This document shows, piece after piece, positions 32,891 to 43,954 of a stretch of 64,000 bases of DNA (position 1 is the stretch's first letter; every line of letters starts with the position of its first letter). Source of the stretch: Guadua angustifolia (lineage: Eukaryota > Streptophyta > Magnoliopsida > Poales > Poaceae); the NCBI GenBank assembly GCA_036346375.1, contig CM070520.1, positions 14,085,791-14,149,790 on the forward strand, read 5' to 3'. The notes beneath the pieces are model-generated. The model was given only the letters and a program-made list of their open reading frames with translations. It was not told where the DNA came from and did no database searches. The translations under genes were made by a program, and so were the position numbers.

Positions 32891-34970
32891 ATCATCGGCA
32901 TATTGAAGGATCGATAAACCATCGTCAATAATATGAGGAATAACTCCTCGAATCGACTATCCTCTTTCGCCGCTTAATCAAAATGGCTAACATGTCTGCC
33001 ACAATATTGAAAAGAATTGGAGACATGGGATCACCCTGCCTGAGCCCTTTTTTAGTTTGGAAATAATGTCCAACATCATCATTAACTTTTATGCCCACAC
33101 TACCACCAGTAACAAATTGTTTGATCCAGGAACACCATTGGTTACTGAATCCCTTCATGCGGAGCGTTTGTTGAAGGAAAGTCCATTTAACCTTATCATA
33201 AGCCTTTTTGAAATCTAGTTTCAATAACACTCCATTAAGCTTCTTAGTGTTCATTTCATGGATGGTTTCATGTAATATCACTACACCTTCCATAATATTA
33301 CGGCCCGGCATAAAAGTAGTTTGGGAAGGTCGAACAATTTTGTTGGCTACCCTCATAATTCTATTTGTAGCCACTTTTGTGAATATTTTAAAGCTCACAT
33401 TGAGCAAACAGATAGGCCTGTATTGTTGTATTTTTGTTACCTCTTTAACTTTTGGAAGAAGAGTAATTATTCCAAAGTTGAGGCTTAAAAGAGGTAACTT
33501 TCCATGATAGAAATCAGTAAACAAAGCCATCAGATCACCTTTAATAATTTCCCAAAAAACCTGATAAAACTCAGCTGGAAATCCATCCGGACCAGGTGCT
33601 TTATTATGTTCCATTTGGAAAACCGCCTCTCTAACCTCGTTTTCAGTAAATTGCTCAATGAGAATGGCATTTTCCTCATTAGAAACCTGAGGCAAATCAT
33701 GAATATGATTCTCCACCAGACTAAAATTATTTTCTTCTGGTGGTCCAAACAGTCCCTTATAATAATTAGTAACATATGCTTTTAATTCGGCATCACCTAC
33801 TATTATGCCAGCATCATGCTCTAATTGAAAAATACGCTGCTTTCTATGCTTTCCATTAGCAATCAAATGGAAATATTGAGTGTTATTATCACCCTCTAAG
33901 AGATCTTTTGTTTTAGCTCTCTCATACCATTTAATTTCCTCTTCCCTCAGCAAATTCACCACTCTATCCTTGAGGTAATTCTTCAAATTCAATTCATGTT
34001 CTGAGAGAATGCTATGTTCTGCCTTCCTATCTAGATCATCAATTATGGAAATCATTTTTCCTTTCTCCTTCTTATTATGTCCAGCTGTGTGTTTGGCCCA
34101 TCCTCTTAAAAATTGTCTAAGGGTTCTTATTTTATTTTGCCATACTTCCATAGCAGTCATCCCCCTTTTCTCAGTCTGCCATTTTTCAGCTACCATTTCA
34201 TAAAAACCATCACGAATCAACCACCCACGTTCAAATTTGAACAATGATTGATTATTATAACAAGACGATACCCCAGTATTCAAAATCAATGGTGTATGAT
34301 CGGAAATGCTCCTATCTCGAGCCTCCACAGTGGTAAGAGGGAATTTTTTTTCCCATTCAGTACATACCAAGACTCTATCTAACTTCTCAAAAGTTGGATT
34401 ATCTCCACTACTCGCCCAAGTATAATGTCTCCCAGTCAAATTAATCTCTCTAAGATCTAACGATTGAATAACCATATTGAAAAGATTTGGCCATTTAAAA
34501 TCAAAGGAATTCTTGTTCTTTTCATCCGGAGTTCGCATAATATTGAAATCTCCACCAATAATATACGGTAGTTGTTCTTTGCTACAAGTATGAGCTATTT
34601 CAGTTAGAAAAATGTCTTTATATTCTTGTTGCGCAGGTCCATATACTGCTATGAGAACCCACTTGAAACCATCATTTTTATTACGAAGAGTAAACTTAAT
34701 ATAAAATTCCCCTTCATCAATGGCACCTAGGTCATACACCGTTAGATCCGCCCCCAGGAGCATACCCCCAGATCGACCATGAGGCGACATGCAATGCCAA
34801 ATAAATTCTTTGCCACCACATAATTTTTTTAAAGTCCTATCCGAGAAATGATCTCGACCAGTCTCGAGAAGAGCAATAAAATCAAGTTGCTCATTTTTTA
34901 CCATGTCCTCTACATACCTATATTTAGCCAAGTCTCCAAGACCTCTGCTATTCCAGAAAACTCCTTTCAT
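32891..34970 (-). pseudogene. LINE ORF2, endonuclease and reverse transcriptase
   Basis: The frame starts at ATG 34970, which overlaps the ORF1 stop codon by an ATGA. Residues 1-230 form an AP-type endonuclease: WNSRGLGD, LLETGR (metal-binding Glu), GGDFNIMR, and SDHTPLIL near the end. Reverse transcriptase follows: NKAPGPDGFPAEFYQ, YRPICLLN, LDFKKAYDKV (first catalytic Asp) and GLRQGDPMSPILFNIVADML. The open frame stops at 32925 after 681 residues. The YADD box lies just beyond, at 32891-32902, in another frame, so a frameshift between 32903 and 32930 kills the enzyme. Endonuclease nicking of the target explains the 15-bp duplication around the element. Confidence 0.9.
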
Positions 34971-37900
34971 TGGAAACTCAACTTAGATAATATTTTTGGT
35001 TTTCTACTACTCAATCCCTCTCTATGTATATTGCGGGATTTGAATTTTTTACGTCGCGGTGTAGCAATTAATTCGCTACAAATATGATCCATACCCTCCT
35101 CAAACACATTCTGTTCATATCGAATGTGCTTAAGGTGCGTGTCAATCAAATCCTCTTCCTCCTCATCCAGATCAATTTTAGGTGAGCAGGTTTTAGAGGT
35201 GACACTTTTGTTTTTATCCAAGACACTAGTTCGGTCTAATTCTATATTTTTAATCAAAGCAATAGAAGAAGCAATAGTAGTACTGTCTCTACCCAATGAA
35301 ACGCCCAACTTAGCCAATCGAAAAGAAATTTCAGAATTTGAAATAGATGGTAAAGTTGGGCAATTACCTGACGCTAATGAATTCTTTTTTTCCATTAGAT
35401 TCATCGCCTTCGCCATTATATTAGTGTCTCCCATATCAGCAATCCTCATACTTGTTCTACCCTTCAACATGCATTGCCCAGTGACAGGAGATAGCTCAAC
35501 ATCTTCCCAACCGTTAATAGATTCCAGCAACTGCAGAGAATTCACCATATCCAGGTTGGAAAGATTAGCCCTGATGCTATTCTTCTTGCATAATGCTTGA
35601 AGCATGCGTCGAGGTAAATTTCGGAGCTTGAAACCCATTCGGTCATCCTCCACTAGATCAGCATTATCTTCCTGACGCTGCTCTTCAATGTCGTCCTGAC
35701 ACTGCTCATGTTCACCTGGAACCAGCATCAACTTGCTTTCAGTGCCTTCCTGACCCATTCCCTCCATATCACCATCAAAAATTTGAAGCCCCACTGAACC
35801 TGAAACATGTTCACTGGAAGCCCCCAACACATTTGCAGACACAGAACTTCTACTCCCATGACGCAAAATCGAACCAGACCCAGTTGACAATTTTTCTGGC
35901 AACTCAGCTTGAATGCTTTGCTGCACTTCATGAACTGGCCACTCCTTAGTCCCAAATAACTCCCTGTTCTCAGGATTATTTCCTGGCGATAACTCCCTAG
36001 TGTTGACTGACATACCAGTCAAGCTGCCCGAGCCAGGAGAAATCTCAACATCCTCCAACTGACAACCTTCAAGCGTTCCCACAGACCGCCCCTTACACTG
36101 CTCCTCATCCAGCACAGACATCACCGTGCAAACTTCCATCTCAGACCCAGACACAACACCAACATTCAACAATTGACCTGCCATAACAGCTATTTCAGAC
36201 ATAATAGCTATCTGATCCCCCTCACAATTTTCAGATTGAACTGCAACCACAGAATCAGAAAAAGGTTGCCCACTAGCTTGCTTGAGTTCTCTGTCATCAG
36301 AAACCCCATCATCAGTACCCTGCAATCCAGTAGACTCCCCTTCCTTTGGCATACTTTCCGGCACCAAACTCCTTTCACTTTCCCCACCATTAACTGGCAA
36401 AACAGAACAACCTTCTTTCACCATATGAACATCTTCCAAGACCTGCAAATTATTGAACTCATCCCTGCTATGAACTAAAGAATCAAATTTTTCATAGACT
36501 CTGGAATACACAGAGCCATCAGTATTACCATTATCAGCATCTTTCAACTCTTGTAAACACTGAACTTCAGGAGTCTCCCCTTCCTTTTGCAGAGGTTCCG
36601 ACACCAGCTCCCTGTCACACATCCCACCTTTGACAGACAATATAGAACTGCCTTCATCCACCTTAGTAGCACTTACCAGAACATCAAGATCAGTTAACTC
36701 ATCCATCTGAACAAAAGAAACAGAATTATCATGTTTGACTGATCCCTCATAAGAGGAACCCAAGCCTGCAGATGGACCCTTATCAGAGCTACTACGATCT
36801 TTCTGTCTGTTATCATTCTCAATAAAACCATCCTTATCACCTTTTTCAGCATCTCTCATCTCTTGATCATCATCTTTAGTGTGCTTATCCGGGTCATCAA
36901 GATCATCAGCGTCATCAAACTCAATTGATTCCCCATTGCCGTCATTGACCACTTGCTCAATTTTGAAAAAAATCTCATACATACAATCATCTACCACTAT
37001 ATCAGTATCATCAGGTATACAATTCACATCCAGAACAGCCACCAACAGTCTAACTACCCCAGTTCTCCGCATTGATCTCATATCAACTCTCTGAGTGACC
37101 CCAAGAATAGAACCAACCGCCCATAGCGATAAAAATGATCTAATCGCAAATGGAACACCATAGACATTGACCCAGACCTTTTGCAGTTTCTGTTTAGGTT
37201 TAATTTCCATATTCCACTCCTCGAAAGACATAACCCCCTCATTATTATCCGTACGAAGACGTTTCATACTAATCATACGTTGAAGCTCAACCTGACAAGG
37301 AAATGGGACAATGTATGCATTGGTTCCATGATTAGTAACTACCCAATCCCATTGTACAGGAATCGCCCGAGCCAATTCTGTTTTAACAAGCTCCGCCGGA
37401 ACCGAACCTTCAACAATTGTAATAAGAGCCGTAGCCGAAATTTTGCATGGCATCTTGACAGCAGAAGTATTAGGAATATGAAAAAATCCTAACCCGTCAC
37501 CAGCCAACCCACTAAATGATGCAGATGGCTTAGGTCCATATAATAAGGGACAATGCGAAGTTAAATGCTCTTCTTCGCAAATCTCACAACAGAGAACAAA
37601 CTGTTTCTTCTTCTTCAATGCAGGTTCAGAAACAGTGAGAGTACCTTTCATTTTGCCGGCATGAATTCCAGAGCCTTCTCCCTTCTCCACCAATTGCTTG
37701 GACACATCCTGCTCAATCATCTTCCCAGCAGAAAAAACCCGATTGCCCCCAGAATTAATAGCAGCCGGCAGCACACCACCATTCACAGCTTGACCTCTAC
37801 CATTCACAGCTTGGCCTCCACCACCAAACATAGTGGTATTGACAGCACCTCTATGCCCACCATGCACTTGCACATACGCGCGGCCTCCATATCGACCCCG

Positions 37901-38283
37901 CCCACGGCCAAAAAACCAATTGGTACGACCTCCGCCACGAGCACCACGGTACTGACTACCAACATACCAGCTTTGAGGACGATCACCGCCACCACCACCA
38001 CCAGCCGCCGCAGCACCGCCCGACATGACAACTTGAGAGTATGTACGACGGGAAAGCAGCGGCGTGTGATAGGTCAATCTTCGGTGAATGAACGCCAAAC
38101 CAGGGTTACGAATCGACCAGGTAGACTTCACAGGCCGTTGGCCCACCAAAACCTCCGGCCCACCAATTGGAAACAAAGCATTTGAATTTCGTAATTCCGG
38201 CCAATCCGGCAATGGCGAAGATTTCGGAACCGCGCGAAGAACATGCTTCCCTAATTCTCCCACCGGAATTAGCGAAGATTTTT
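34967..38283 (-). CDS. LINE ORF1 (gag-like, DUF4283 and zinc knuckle)
   Basis: A long open frame (about 1105 LINE-encoded residues) running to the stop at 34967-34969. The N-terminal quarter is glycine-rich with RG pairs (GRGRGRYGGRAYVQVHGG), suggesting RNA binding. CEICEEEHLTSHC is a zinc-knuckle-like motif. The block from CKISATALITIVEG to VDDCMYEIFFKIE matches DUF4283, the usual domain of plant LINE ORF1. The remaining 600 residues are acidic and poorly conserved. The frame can be extended upstream to an ATG at 38306-38308, but those first codons come from host sequence (the duplicated target), so the native start is missing. Unlike ORF2 it has no internal stops. Confidence 0.82.
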
Positions 38284-38298
38284 TCCCACCCTTGATGT

Positions 38299-38391
38299 GA
38301 GCATGCATTTTGAAAGAGAGATGGCCTGGAATGGAAAGGAAGAGATGTCTAAGTGGGAAAAAATGAAAGAGGAAGGAGAGGAGGAAGAGAA
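38299..38391 (+). other. Last visible exon piece of the NLR, after the LINE
   Basis: Directly continues the LRR exon in the same frame once the LINE is disregarded: NHPTLDV is followed by SMHFEREMAWNGKEEM and an acidic run EEGEEEEK. The next bases are gtactaaa, a possible splice donor in phase 0. If unspliced, the frame reads on to 38500. Acidic tails of this kind are usual at the C-terminus of grass NLRs. Confidence 0.7.
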
Positions 38392-38713
38392 GGTACTAAA
38401 TTACTCCTGTTTTTATTTATTTATTTATTTCTTCTCCACCTTTTTTAGTAAACTTACTCGTATGTATTTTTACCTACAGTGCTTAATACCCTGGGCATAA
38501 GCAATTGTTTTAGCAAGCCCTAGTTTTTAGGAAAAAACTATCGTAGAAAAGCCAGTAGAAAGAGGGAGAGAGAAGTGACTCTCAGTGGGTCATTTGCAGG
38601 AACCTTAAAACACTTTGCTGTATGATATTTTATCTAAGGTTTTCTGAAATGATTTCTTATTTTTCTTTTGGGGGAGGGGATGGGTAATAACTTTTCCTAG
38701 AAAGTAGTGTTGA

Positions 38714-38847
38714 GTGAAGAGATGCATAGAAATTGTATTGAACTGTGTGGAGGTTGACAGAGACAAAAGACCCACTGTGAGGGATATATTATCCGTTAGT
38801 TGAAACAGACAGAAAGTAATAGTTCAGCGTCATCCTGGGACCCGCAG
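38714..38847 (+). pseudogene. Remnant of the last kinase exon, second copy
   Basis: The frame reads VKRCIEIVLNCVEVDRDKRP then TVRDILSVS and a stop. It parallels VKRCIEIALKCIDYERHKRP in the first copy (19.7 kb) and is kinase subdomain XI. The stretch ends cccgcag/gtatga, which can serve as a donor. No other kinase subdomains occur nearby. The remainder was lost or never duplicated. Confidence 0.75.
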
Positions 38848-38884
38848 GTATGATTGCTCATGATATATGCATGCTTTGTTCACT

Positions 38885-39200
38885 TAATCTTTGTCCCCTC
38901 AAGAACTTCTTAACAGTTTCTTCCAGAACTCCATTTTCTTGTAGAACCTATATAAACCTGTTCACTTAATTAGAACGCTTTTGCAAATCTTTGTCCCCTC
39001 AAAAATTTCTTACTGGTATCTTCTAGAACTGTATACATTGATACAATTTGGACGTTTTCCTGCAGAACCTATATACATGCTCTGTTCACTTAATTAGAAC
39101 GTTTTTGCAAATCTTTGTATCCTCAAGCAGTTCTTAATAGTATCTTTTAGAACTGCATATAATAATATTTCACGGTCATTTTCTTGCAGAACCCTTTTAT
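38885..39200. repeat. Three tandem units upstream of the second jacalin block
   Basis: 'aatctttgtcccctcaag' or close variants start at about 38885, 38990 and 39112. Each unit continues with 'tttcttcagaact..', '..agaacctatata' and 'tgttcacttaattagaacg'. Unit length is about 105-120 bp. The array lies in non-coding DNA between the kinase remnant and the jacalin exons. Confidence 0.75.
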
Positions 39201-39589
39201 GGGAGAATTTCTAGCATTTTACTTTTTCCTTTATAACATCTAATGACTGTTATAGTTCAGCTTTAATTAAGACTTACCAGATTGGGGTTAGATGTTTTGC
39301 TTCTTTGAGAATTTCTAGCATATTTATCTCTTTCCTTAGCATGTGTAAAATATACCGGTCATCAAATTTTATTATAGGAAATATATCAGGCGCAATCCAC
39401 ACTTATGGTGTAATTGTCCAATCTGACTTTGGTTGGGGGCATCAATTTAACATGAAAAATTCAAAACAAATGATGATGTAGTCTATGGAGTGTTGTAGCA
39501 CCCTTAAAATTTCATCAAACTCAAAGTGTGTTATGAGAAACTAAAACACATAAGTTTTCTAGGAGCCCTAAAATACCAGGCTGAGCAGG

Positions 39590-40050
39590 GCTGCCCATGA
39601 ACGAAGTCTACTCCAAACAGCTCTATGCTTGGAAAATTTAATATCTAAAGTTTTAGGTGTAGTTACTAGTGAGGAGGATAATGACTTGGATCGTGTTGAT
39701 TGGAGAGCGGAAATACGTGCAGCCCACTTTTTATTCATCTTTGATCAAGATATCTTTAGTACATTAAAACACTAACGTGTTGTGTTTTTTACCATAATAA
39801 ACAGTAACCCTGAAAACAAATGTTTATTATGGCCATATATATAGATATGATATCGTTTAATCTCAGTCAGCATCGTAGTCCATATATGTGAAGTAGATCT
39901 TCCATACCTTCTAGTCCCATTTTGCCCCACCTACTGGGAATTGCAATAGAAGTACTCGTCTTTGTGTGGTCACAATGGATAGAACTCAAGCAGTGTGTAG
40001 ACTTATATTCCATTTTTTTGTAATTTTTTTATTGATTGTTTTGTAATTAG
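39590..40050. repeat. Duplicated intron between kinase tail and first jacalin exon
   Basis: From 'ccatgaacgaagtctactcc' (about 39596) to the acceptor at 40050 the sequence matches 19863-20337 of the first copy, including 'gaggaggataatgacttgga' and 'tttttattcatctttgatca'. This marks the left limit of the well-conserved duplicated block. Confidence 0.8.
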
Positions 40051-42493
40051 GCTACGATTGCCAAGATTGGGCTATGGGGTGGACCTGGAGGGAGTTATCA
40101 TGACACTGAGGTGGCACCCAGCCGTCTGGAAAGCTTGAGAATAGGTTGTGGCGAGGTCATCTATTCTCTTGAGTTTTCGTACTATGACCATAATGGGCAG
40201 CAGCACACTGCTGGTCCATGGGGCGGTCAGGGACCTAAAAGGCACGGGAGTGATCGTCATACGGTGAGTGTGAATCTTAATCGAAGTTAGTTCTCAAGAC
40301 AAGCAAGCATGCATGTGTATGTAGTCTTTTCTGTTTCTTCTATTAATCCATGTTGCCCTTCAATTATATCCTTTGCACAAGTAGCTCGTTGACAATGTTT
40401 TTCTTCCTTTGCAGATCAAGTTTGGCCCTTCAGAGTTTCTAACAGAAATTTATGGAACGATCGGTCCATTTGACCGTGCACCAGCCGGTGTTATAAAATC
40501 GCTTACTTTTATCACTAATGCTGGTAGCTATGGACCTTTTGGAGAAGTAAAAGGAACACCTTTCCATATTCCAGTGCAGAGCAATGGCAGTATTGTCGGC
40601 TTCTTTGGGCGTGCTGGGTGGTACATAGACGCATTTGGCATCTATGTGAACCCTAAGCAGGAAACAGTGAAAGAAGAAGAAGAAGTGGTACTACATAACT
40701 GCTAATTCATTTTTATTCCTTTAATTATTTTTCGTTTTTTTCTTCTAATTTTTGCTTGATCTATTTACACTCATGAGGCTGGGCTTGCCAAGATTGGGCC
40801 GTGGGGTGGAAATGGAGGGAAGGTGCACGACATCAAGGTGGTGCCCCAACTTCTGACAAGCGTGACAATTTGCAGTGCCATTGTCGTTGATTCACTTGCA
40901 TTTTCGTACAATGACCACAATGGCCATGAGTACACTGCAGGTCCGTGGGGCAGTTTTGGTGGGAGCACTGACAAGGTGAGTGAATGTCTTCTTTCAGAAG
41001 GATAAGACGAACAATCCCAGTTCTATTTTCTTGAAAATGGCAATGGAGAAATATGGTCCAGCTCAATTTAACAGTACAGAACCACTAAATAGATGAGGTT
41101 GAGAAATGTCCAGCTGCATTATATATCCTCATCAGGCATCAGAAATAACAGGGTAATCGAAACGCCAAATTCCATATTACATCATCGAGTAGTCACCAGC
41201 CAACAAAATACATTTCCCAACAACATCAGCATGTCTTCAGCATTCGTCAAACTTCCACAAATGTCAGTAATCATGAGCACCGATGTAACCCTGGTCAGTG
41301 CAAAAATGGAATGAATTGATCCATCTTTAGCAATCCAGGCACCTGGATTAGCAATCTTCAGCGCCTTAGCAGTTGTTTGTTTTCACTCTTCAAAGACAAG
41401 CATGTAGCATGCATGGGTGTTTTTCCTGTTTCTTCTGTTGATATATCCACGTTGCCCATTAATTATCTGTTTGCACAAACAGCCAACATGATAATCGTTT
41501 TCCTTTTCTTGCAGATTCAGCTTGGCACTTCGGAGTTCCTGACAGGGGTTTATGGAACAACCGGTCCATTTGCCCATGCATCGGCTGATGTTGTAACATC
41601 ACTTACTTTGGTCACTAATGCACGTAGCTATGGACCTTTTGGAAAAGGCGGAGGAACTCCTTTCCAGATTCCAATGTGGAGCAATGGCAGCATTGTTGGT
41701 TTCTTTGGCTGTGCAGAGTCATACGTTAATGCGATTGGTGTGTATGCGAACCCTGAGCAGGAAGCACTGGAACAAGAGGTACTGCATAAATATGACTGCT
41801 AGTTCATTTTAAATAACATTTCTTTCCTTTTCATTTTTTCCTTCTGTAATTTTTTTTTTGCTTGGCTGGTTTGCTCTCGCGAGGCTGAACTTACCAAGAT
41901 TGGGCCATGGGGTGGAAACGGAGGGAATGCTTGGGACATCAACATCGATGTGGAACCCCACCGTCTGGAAAGCGTCACAATCAGCTGGGGCGCCATCATC
42001 AATTCACTCGCATTTACATACACAGAATTTAATGGGACGGAGCACACTATAGGTCCATGGGGCAGTCCTGGTGGGAATGCTTACACGGTGAGTGCATGAT
42101 GAAGCTCAGAAACAGAATTTCACTCTGAAAAAAGAAAGACAACCATGCATTGTTTTTTTCCCTGTTTCTTCTGTTAATTTATGTTTCTGATTACTTATCT
42201 CCCTGCAAAAATATCTAGCTTGGTAATCATTTCCCTTTTTCTTGCAGATTCGGTTCGAACCTTTGGAGTTTCTGCAGGGAGTTTCTGGAACAGTCGGTTC
42301 ATTTGGCACATTACCCAACGTTATAACATCGCTTACATTTGCCACAAATCATGGCCGTGCCTATGGACCTTTTGGACGAGGAGGAGGAACTCCGTTCAGC
42401 GCTCCCGCGGAGCGTGAAGGCCGCATTGTTGGCTTCTTTGGGCGTGCCGGGTCATGTCTTGACGCATTTGGGGTCTACATTCGCCCACGCTGA
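40051..42493 (+). CDS. Second jacalin-lectin block, three domains
   Basis: Exons 40051-40263, 40415-40687, 40778-40975, 41515-41778, 41884-42087 and 42248-42493 (TGA) all carry GT/AG borders in phase 0 and join to 465 residues without a stop. Domain 1 (ATIAKIGLWGGPGGSYHD... ending GWYIDAFGIYVNPKQE) matches domains 1 and 3 of the first locus. Domain 2 (AGLAKIGPWGGNGGKVHD... ESYVNAIGVYANPEQE) matches domains 2 and 4. Domain 3 (ELTKIGPWGGNGGNAWD... GSCLDAFGVYIRPR) is a third type. The block has no start codon of its own in the first exon. It must be spliced from an upstream exon (the kinase remnant or the NLR tail) or be an expressed fragment. Jacalin domains bind mannose or galactose-type sugars. 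Domain order and intact splice sites argue against simple decay. Confidence 0.8.
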
Positions 42494-43619
42494 ATGTAAC
42501 TTGTTCTACGCTGTTTTGGCTTCTTCACGCAAGTCTTTGTTTGCCTACATTCACTGACGCTGAATGTAGACTTGTCTGAGTATTGAGAACTGGATGCTCA
42601 ACTCTGCTTCTGGTGATATATTGAGAGCTCGGATTGGTGACCACGCTGCTTTCGTGTTTTAGTTTCTGGTCCTTTTTCCTTTATACTTCTCATGTATTGT
42701 TCTCATGAGCTGCTGATGACGATATATTTCGAACGGGCAGCAACAATGGGGTGAGTACTTAGTGCCAATTTGGAATATGTGGATGGAAAAACATAGGGAT
42801 GCAAGTGATTGAACTGCAAATTTGGGGGAATTGTAGAAAAGGCCGTCAGGAAATGGAATAAGAAATAAACGGCAAACTGTAGCGCAAAAGCGTATCCTGA
42901 AAGAAGGAAAAAAGAGCAAATTTAAGGACTTGCGTAGTATGTTAAGGTTTATATTCTGAGGTTCGGAAAACAGAAATATAAAATATCTTTGAGAAGTTGA
43001 ACATCAACTCTACAATATGATCTCACCCTCTCTTACAGAGTTGGTTCTTTTTTTCCCCATGTTTCCTGTAACGGTCCCTTGGCCGTTGATGATGAAATTG
43101 CCAAGAATATCTCACCTTTCGAATTGGGTAAATATCATGTGGTTATGTTGGTGAGGTTTGTTGTGACGTGAGATGAATTCATAGACAGTGGAAGGCTTGA
43201 GGAGGAAGAAGAAACAAAAGAAAGGGAAATTTTATTTAATATCACTAGTGAATGCCCATGTATTGCTATAGAACTTTTGCATGTCAAGTTACTATTGGCC
43301 GGCTTAGCATATACCACACTATTGATCTTGTATTGTGCCTCCACCACTATGCTTGGCCTATTTTGTGCCCACTACTTTGTCACCACACTTGGCCAAGTTC
43401 CCTACAACACAAGCTGTACCGTAACCTTAGCTGTTGTCACCTTTTATAAGTAAAAATCAAATATAAATTTGAGGCATGTAGAATTGGCAGAGTCGAGCAA
43501 GGAAGCTACGGATAGAGTGAGGAAGACCCAAATGTCACTACGTAATTCTTATGTGAGGGGAGAGAAGAAGAGAGGCAGATGAACCACCATCATTGTTAGT
43601 CTAGACAGAAAATAGTGCT
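42494..43619. other. 3' flank of the jacalin block, no gene seen
   Basis: Right after the stop, 'cctacattcactgacgctgaatgtagacttgtc' (about 42542-42575) partly repeats the end of the last exon, so the terminus of the gene is duplicated in its 3' flank. Nothing else here is recognised as coding. Confidence 0.5.
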
Positions 43620-43954
43620 CATGAAGAAAACTTTTCGATATTTGGGATCAATATTACAGAGTGGCAATAAGATTGATGAAGATGTAAGCTACAAGATATA
43701 AAAGAGGTGGGTGAAATGACACCAAGCATCTTATGTTCTATATAATAGAAAAATCCCTTAAAATTAAATGGTAAGTTATATAGGACGATCAAACCTGTGA
43801 AATTATATGGAGCGGAATGTTGGGGATAAAAAAACAACATGTACAGAAGATAAGTATAGCAGATCTGCGGTAATACAAGACGAGATCAAATCCATAATGA
43901 TGATACATGATAGGTTTGGGGTGGCATCAATTGGAGAAAGTATTGTCCAACATC
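43620..43954 (+). pseudogene. Remnant of a LINE-type reverse transcriptase, left half
   Basis: Reading pieces in more than one frame gives FRYLGSILQSGNKIDEDVSY, KLYRTIKPVKLYGAECWG, KKQHVQKISIADLR and FGVASIGESIVQH. These match the conserved C-terminal region of a common plant reverse-transcriptase-related family (usual forms: FRYLGS..., LYGAECW..., GVAPI...LVQHRLRWFGH). Stops and frame breaks show an old remnant. The copia element is inserted right after IVQH. Confidence 0.75.

Larger units (their letters stand above)
31198..38283 (-). mobile_element. LINE (non-LTR retrotransposon), 7.1 kb, damaged
   Basis: It is flanked by the 15-bp duplication tcccacccttgatgt (31183-31197 and 38284-38298). 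The 3' end, at the left, has a short A-run on the minus strand. It contains ORF1 (gag-like), then ORF2 (endonuclease, reverse transcriptase, zinc-binding zf-RVT domain). The 5' end begins directly inside coding sequence, so there is probably no 5' UTR and the element is slightly 5'-truncated. Stops and frameshifts in ORF2 make it inactive. It belongs to the L1-like plant LINEs. Confidence 0.93.
26911..38391 (+). pseudogene. CC-NB-ARC-LRR (NLR) immune receptor, broken by two insertions
   Basis: The family detects pathogen effectors in the cytosol. The ATG at 26911 starts an Rx-type coiled coil (MELAASASTVAMEALLSKLA). Frameshifts near 27079 and 27200 break it. The NB-ARC P-loop GPGGMGKTT is at about 27458-27484, followed by RNBS-A-like FHCAAFLSVSRKP. 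After LQDKR (27682) the kinase-2, RNBS-B/C and GLPL blocks are missing. The frame resumes with TEDQWDRIYKSV, CLVYLSIFPEGHIIEKDVLI and VHD (in place of MHD) at about 28138-28146. A solo LTR (28180-29929) splits the exon. Across it, ITSLPT joins DVNSVTILNGQRR in frame. LRRs follow at 29935-31197 (GLRVLDL, LRYL, LPKEIRKLQSLQTLDL). A LINE (31198-38283) splits the last exon, whose acidic tail MHFEREMAW...EEGEEEEK ends at 38391 before a GT. Confidence 0.88.

Noticed and set aside
35728..38185. Plus-strand frames opposite LINE ORF1 (up to 206 codons)
   Set aside because: Shadows of the long ORF1 frame.
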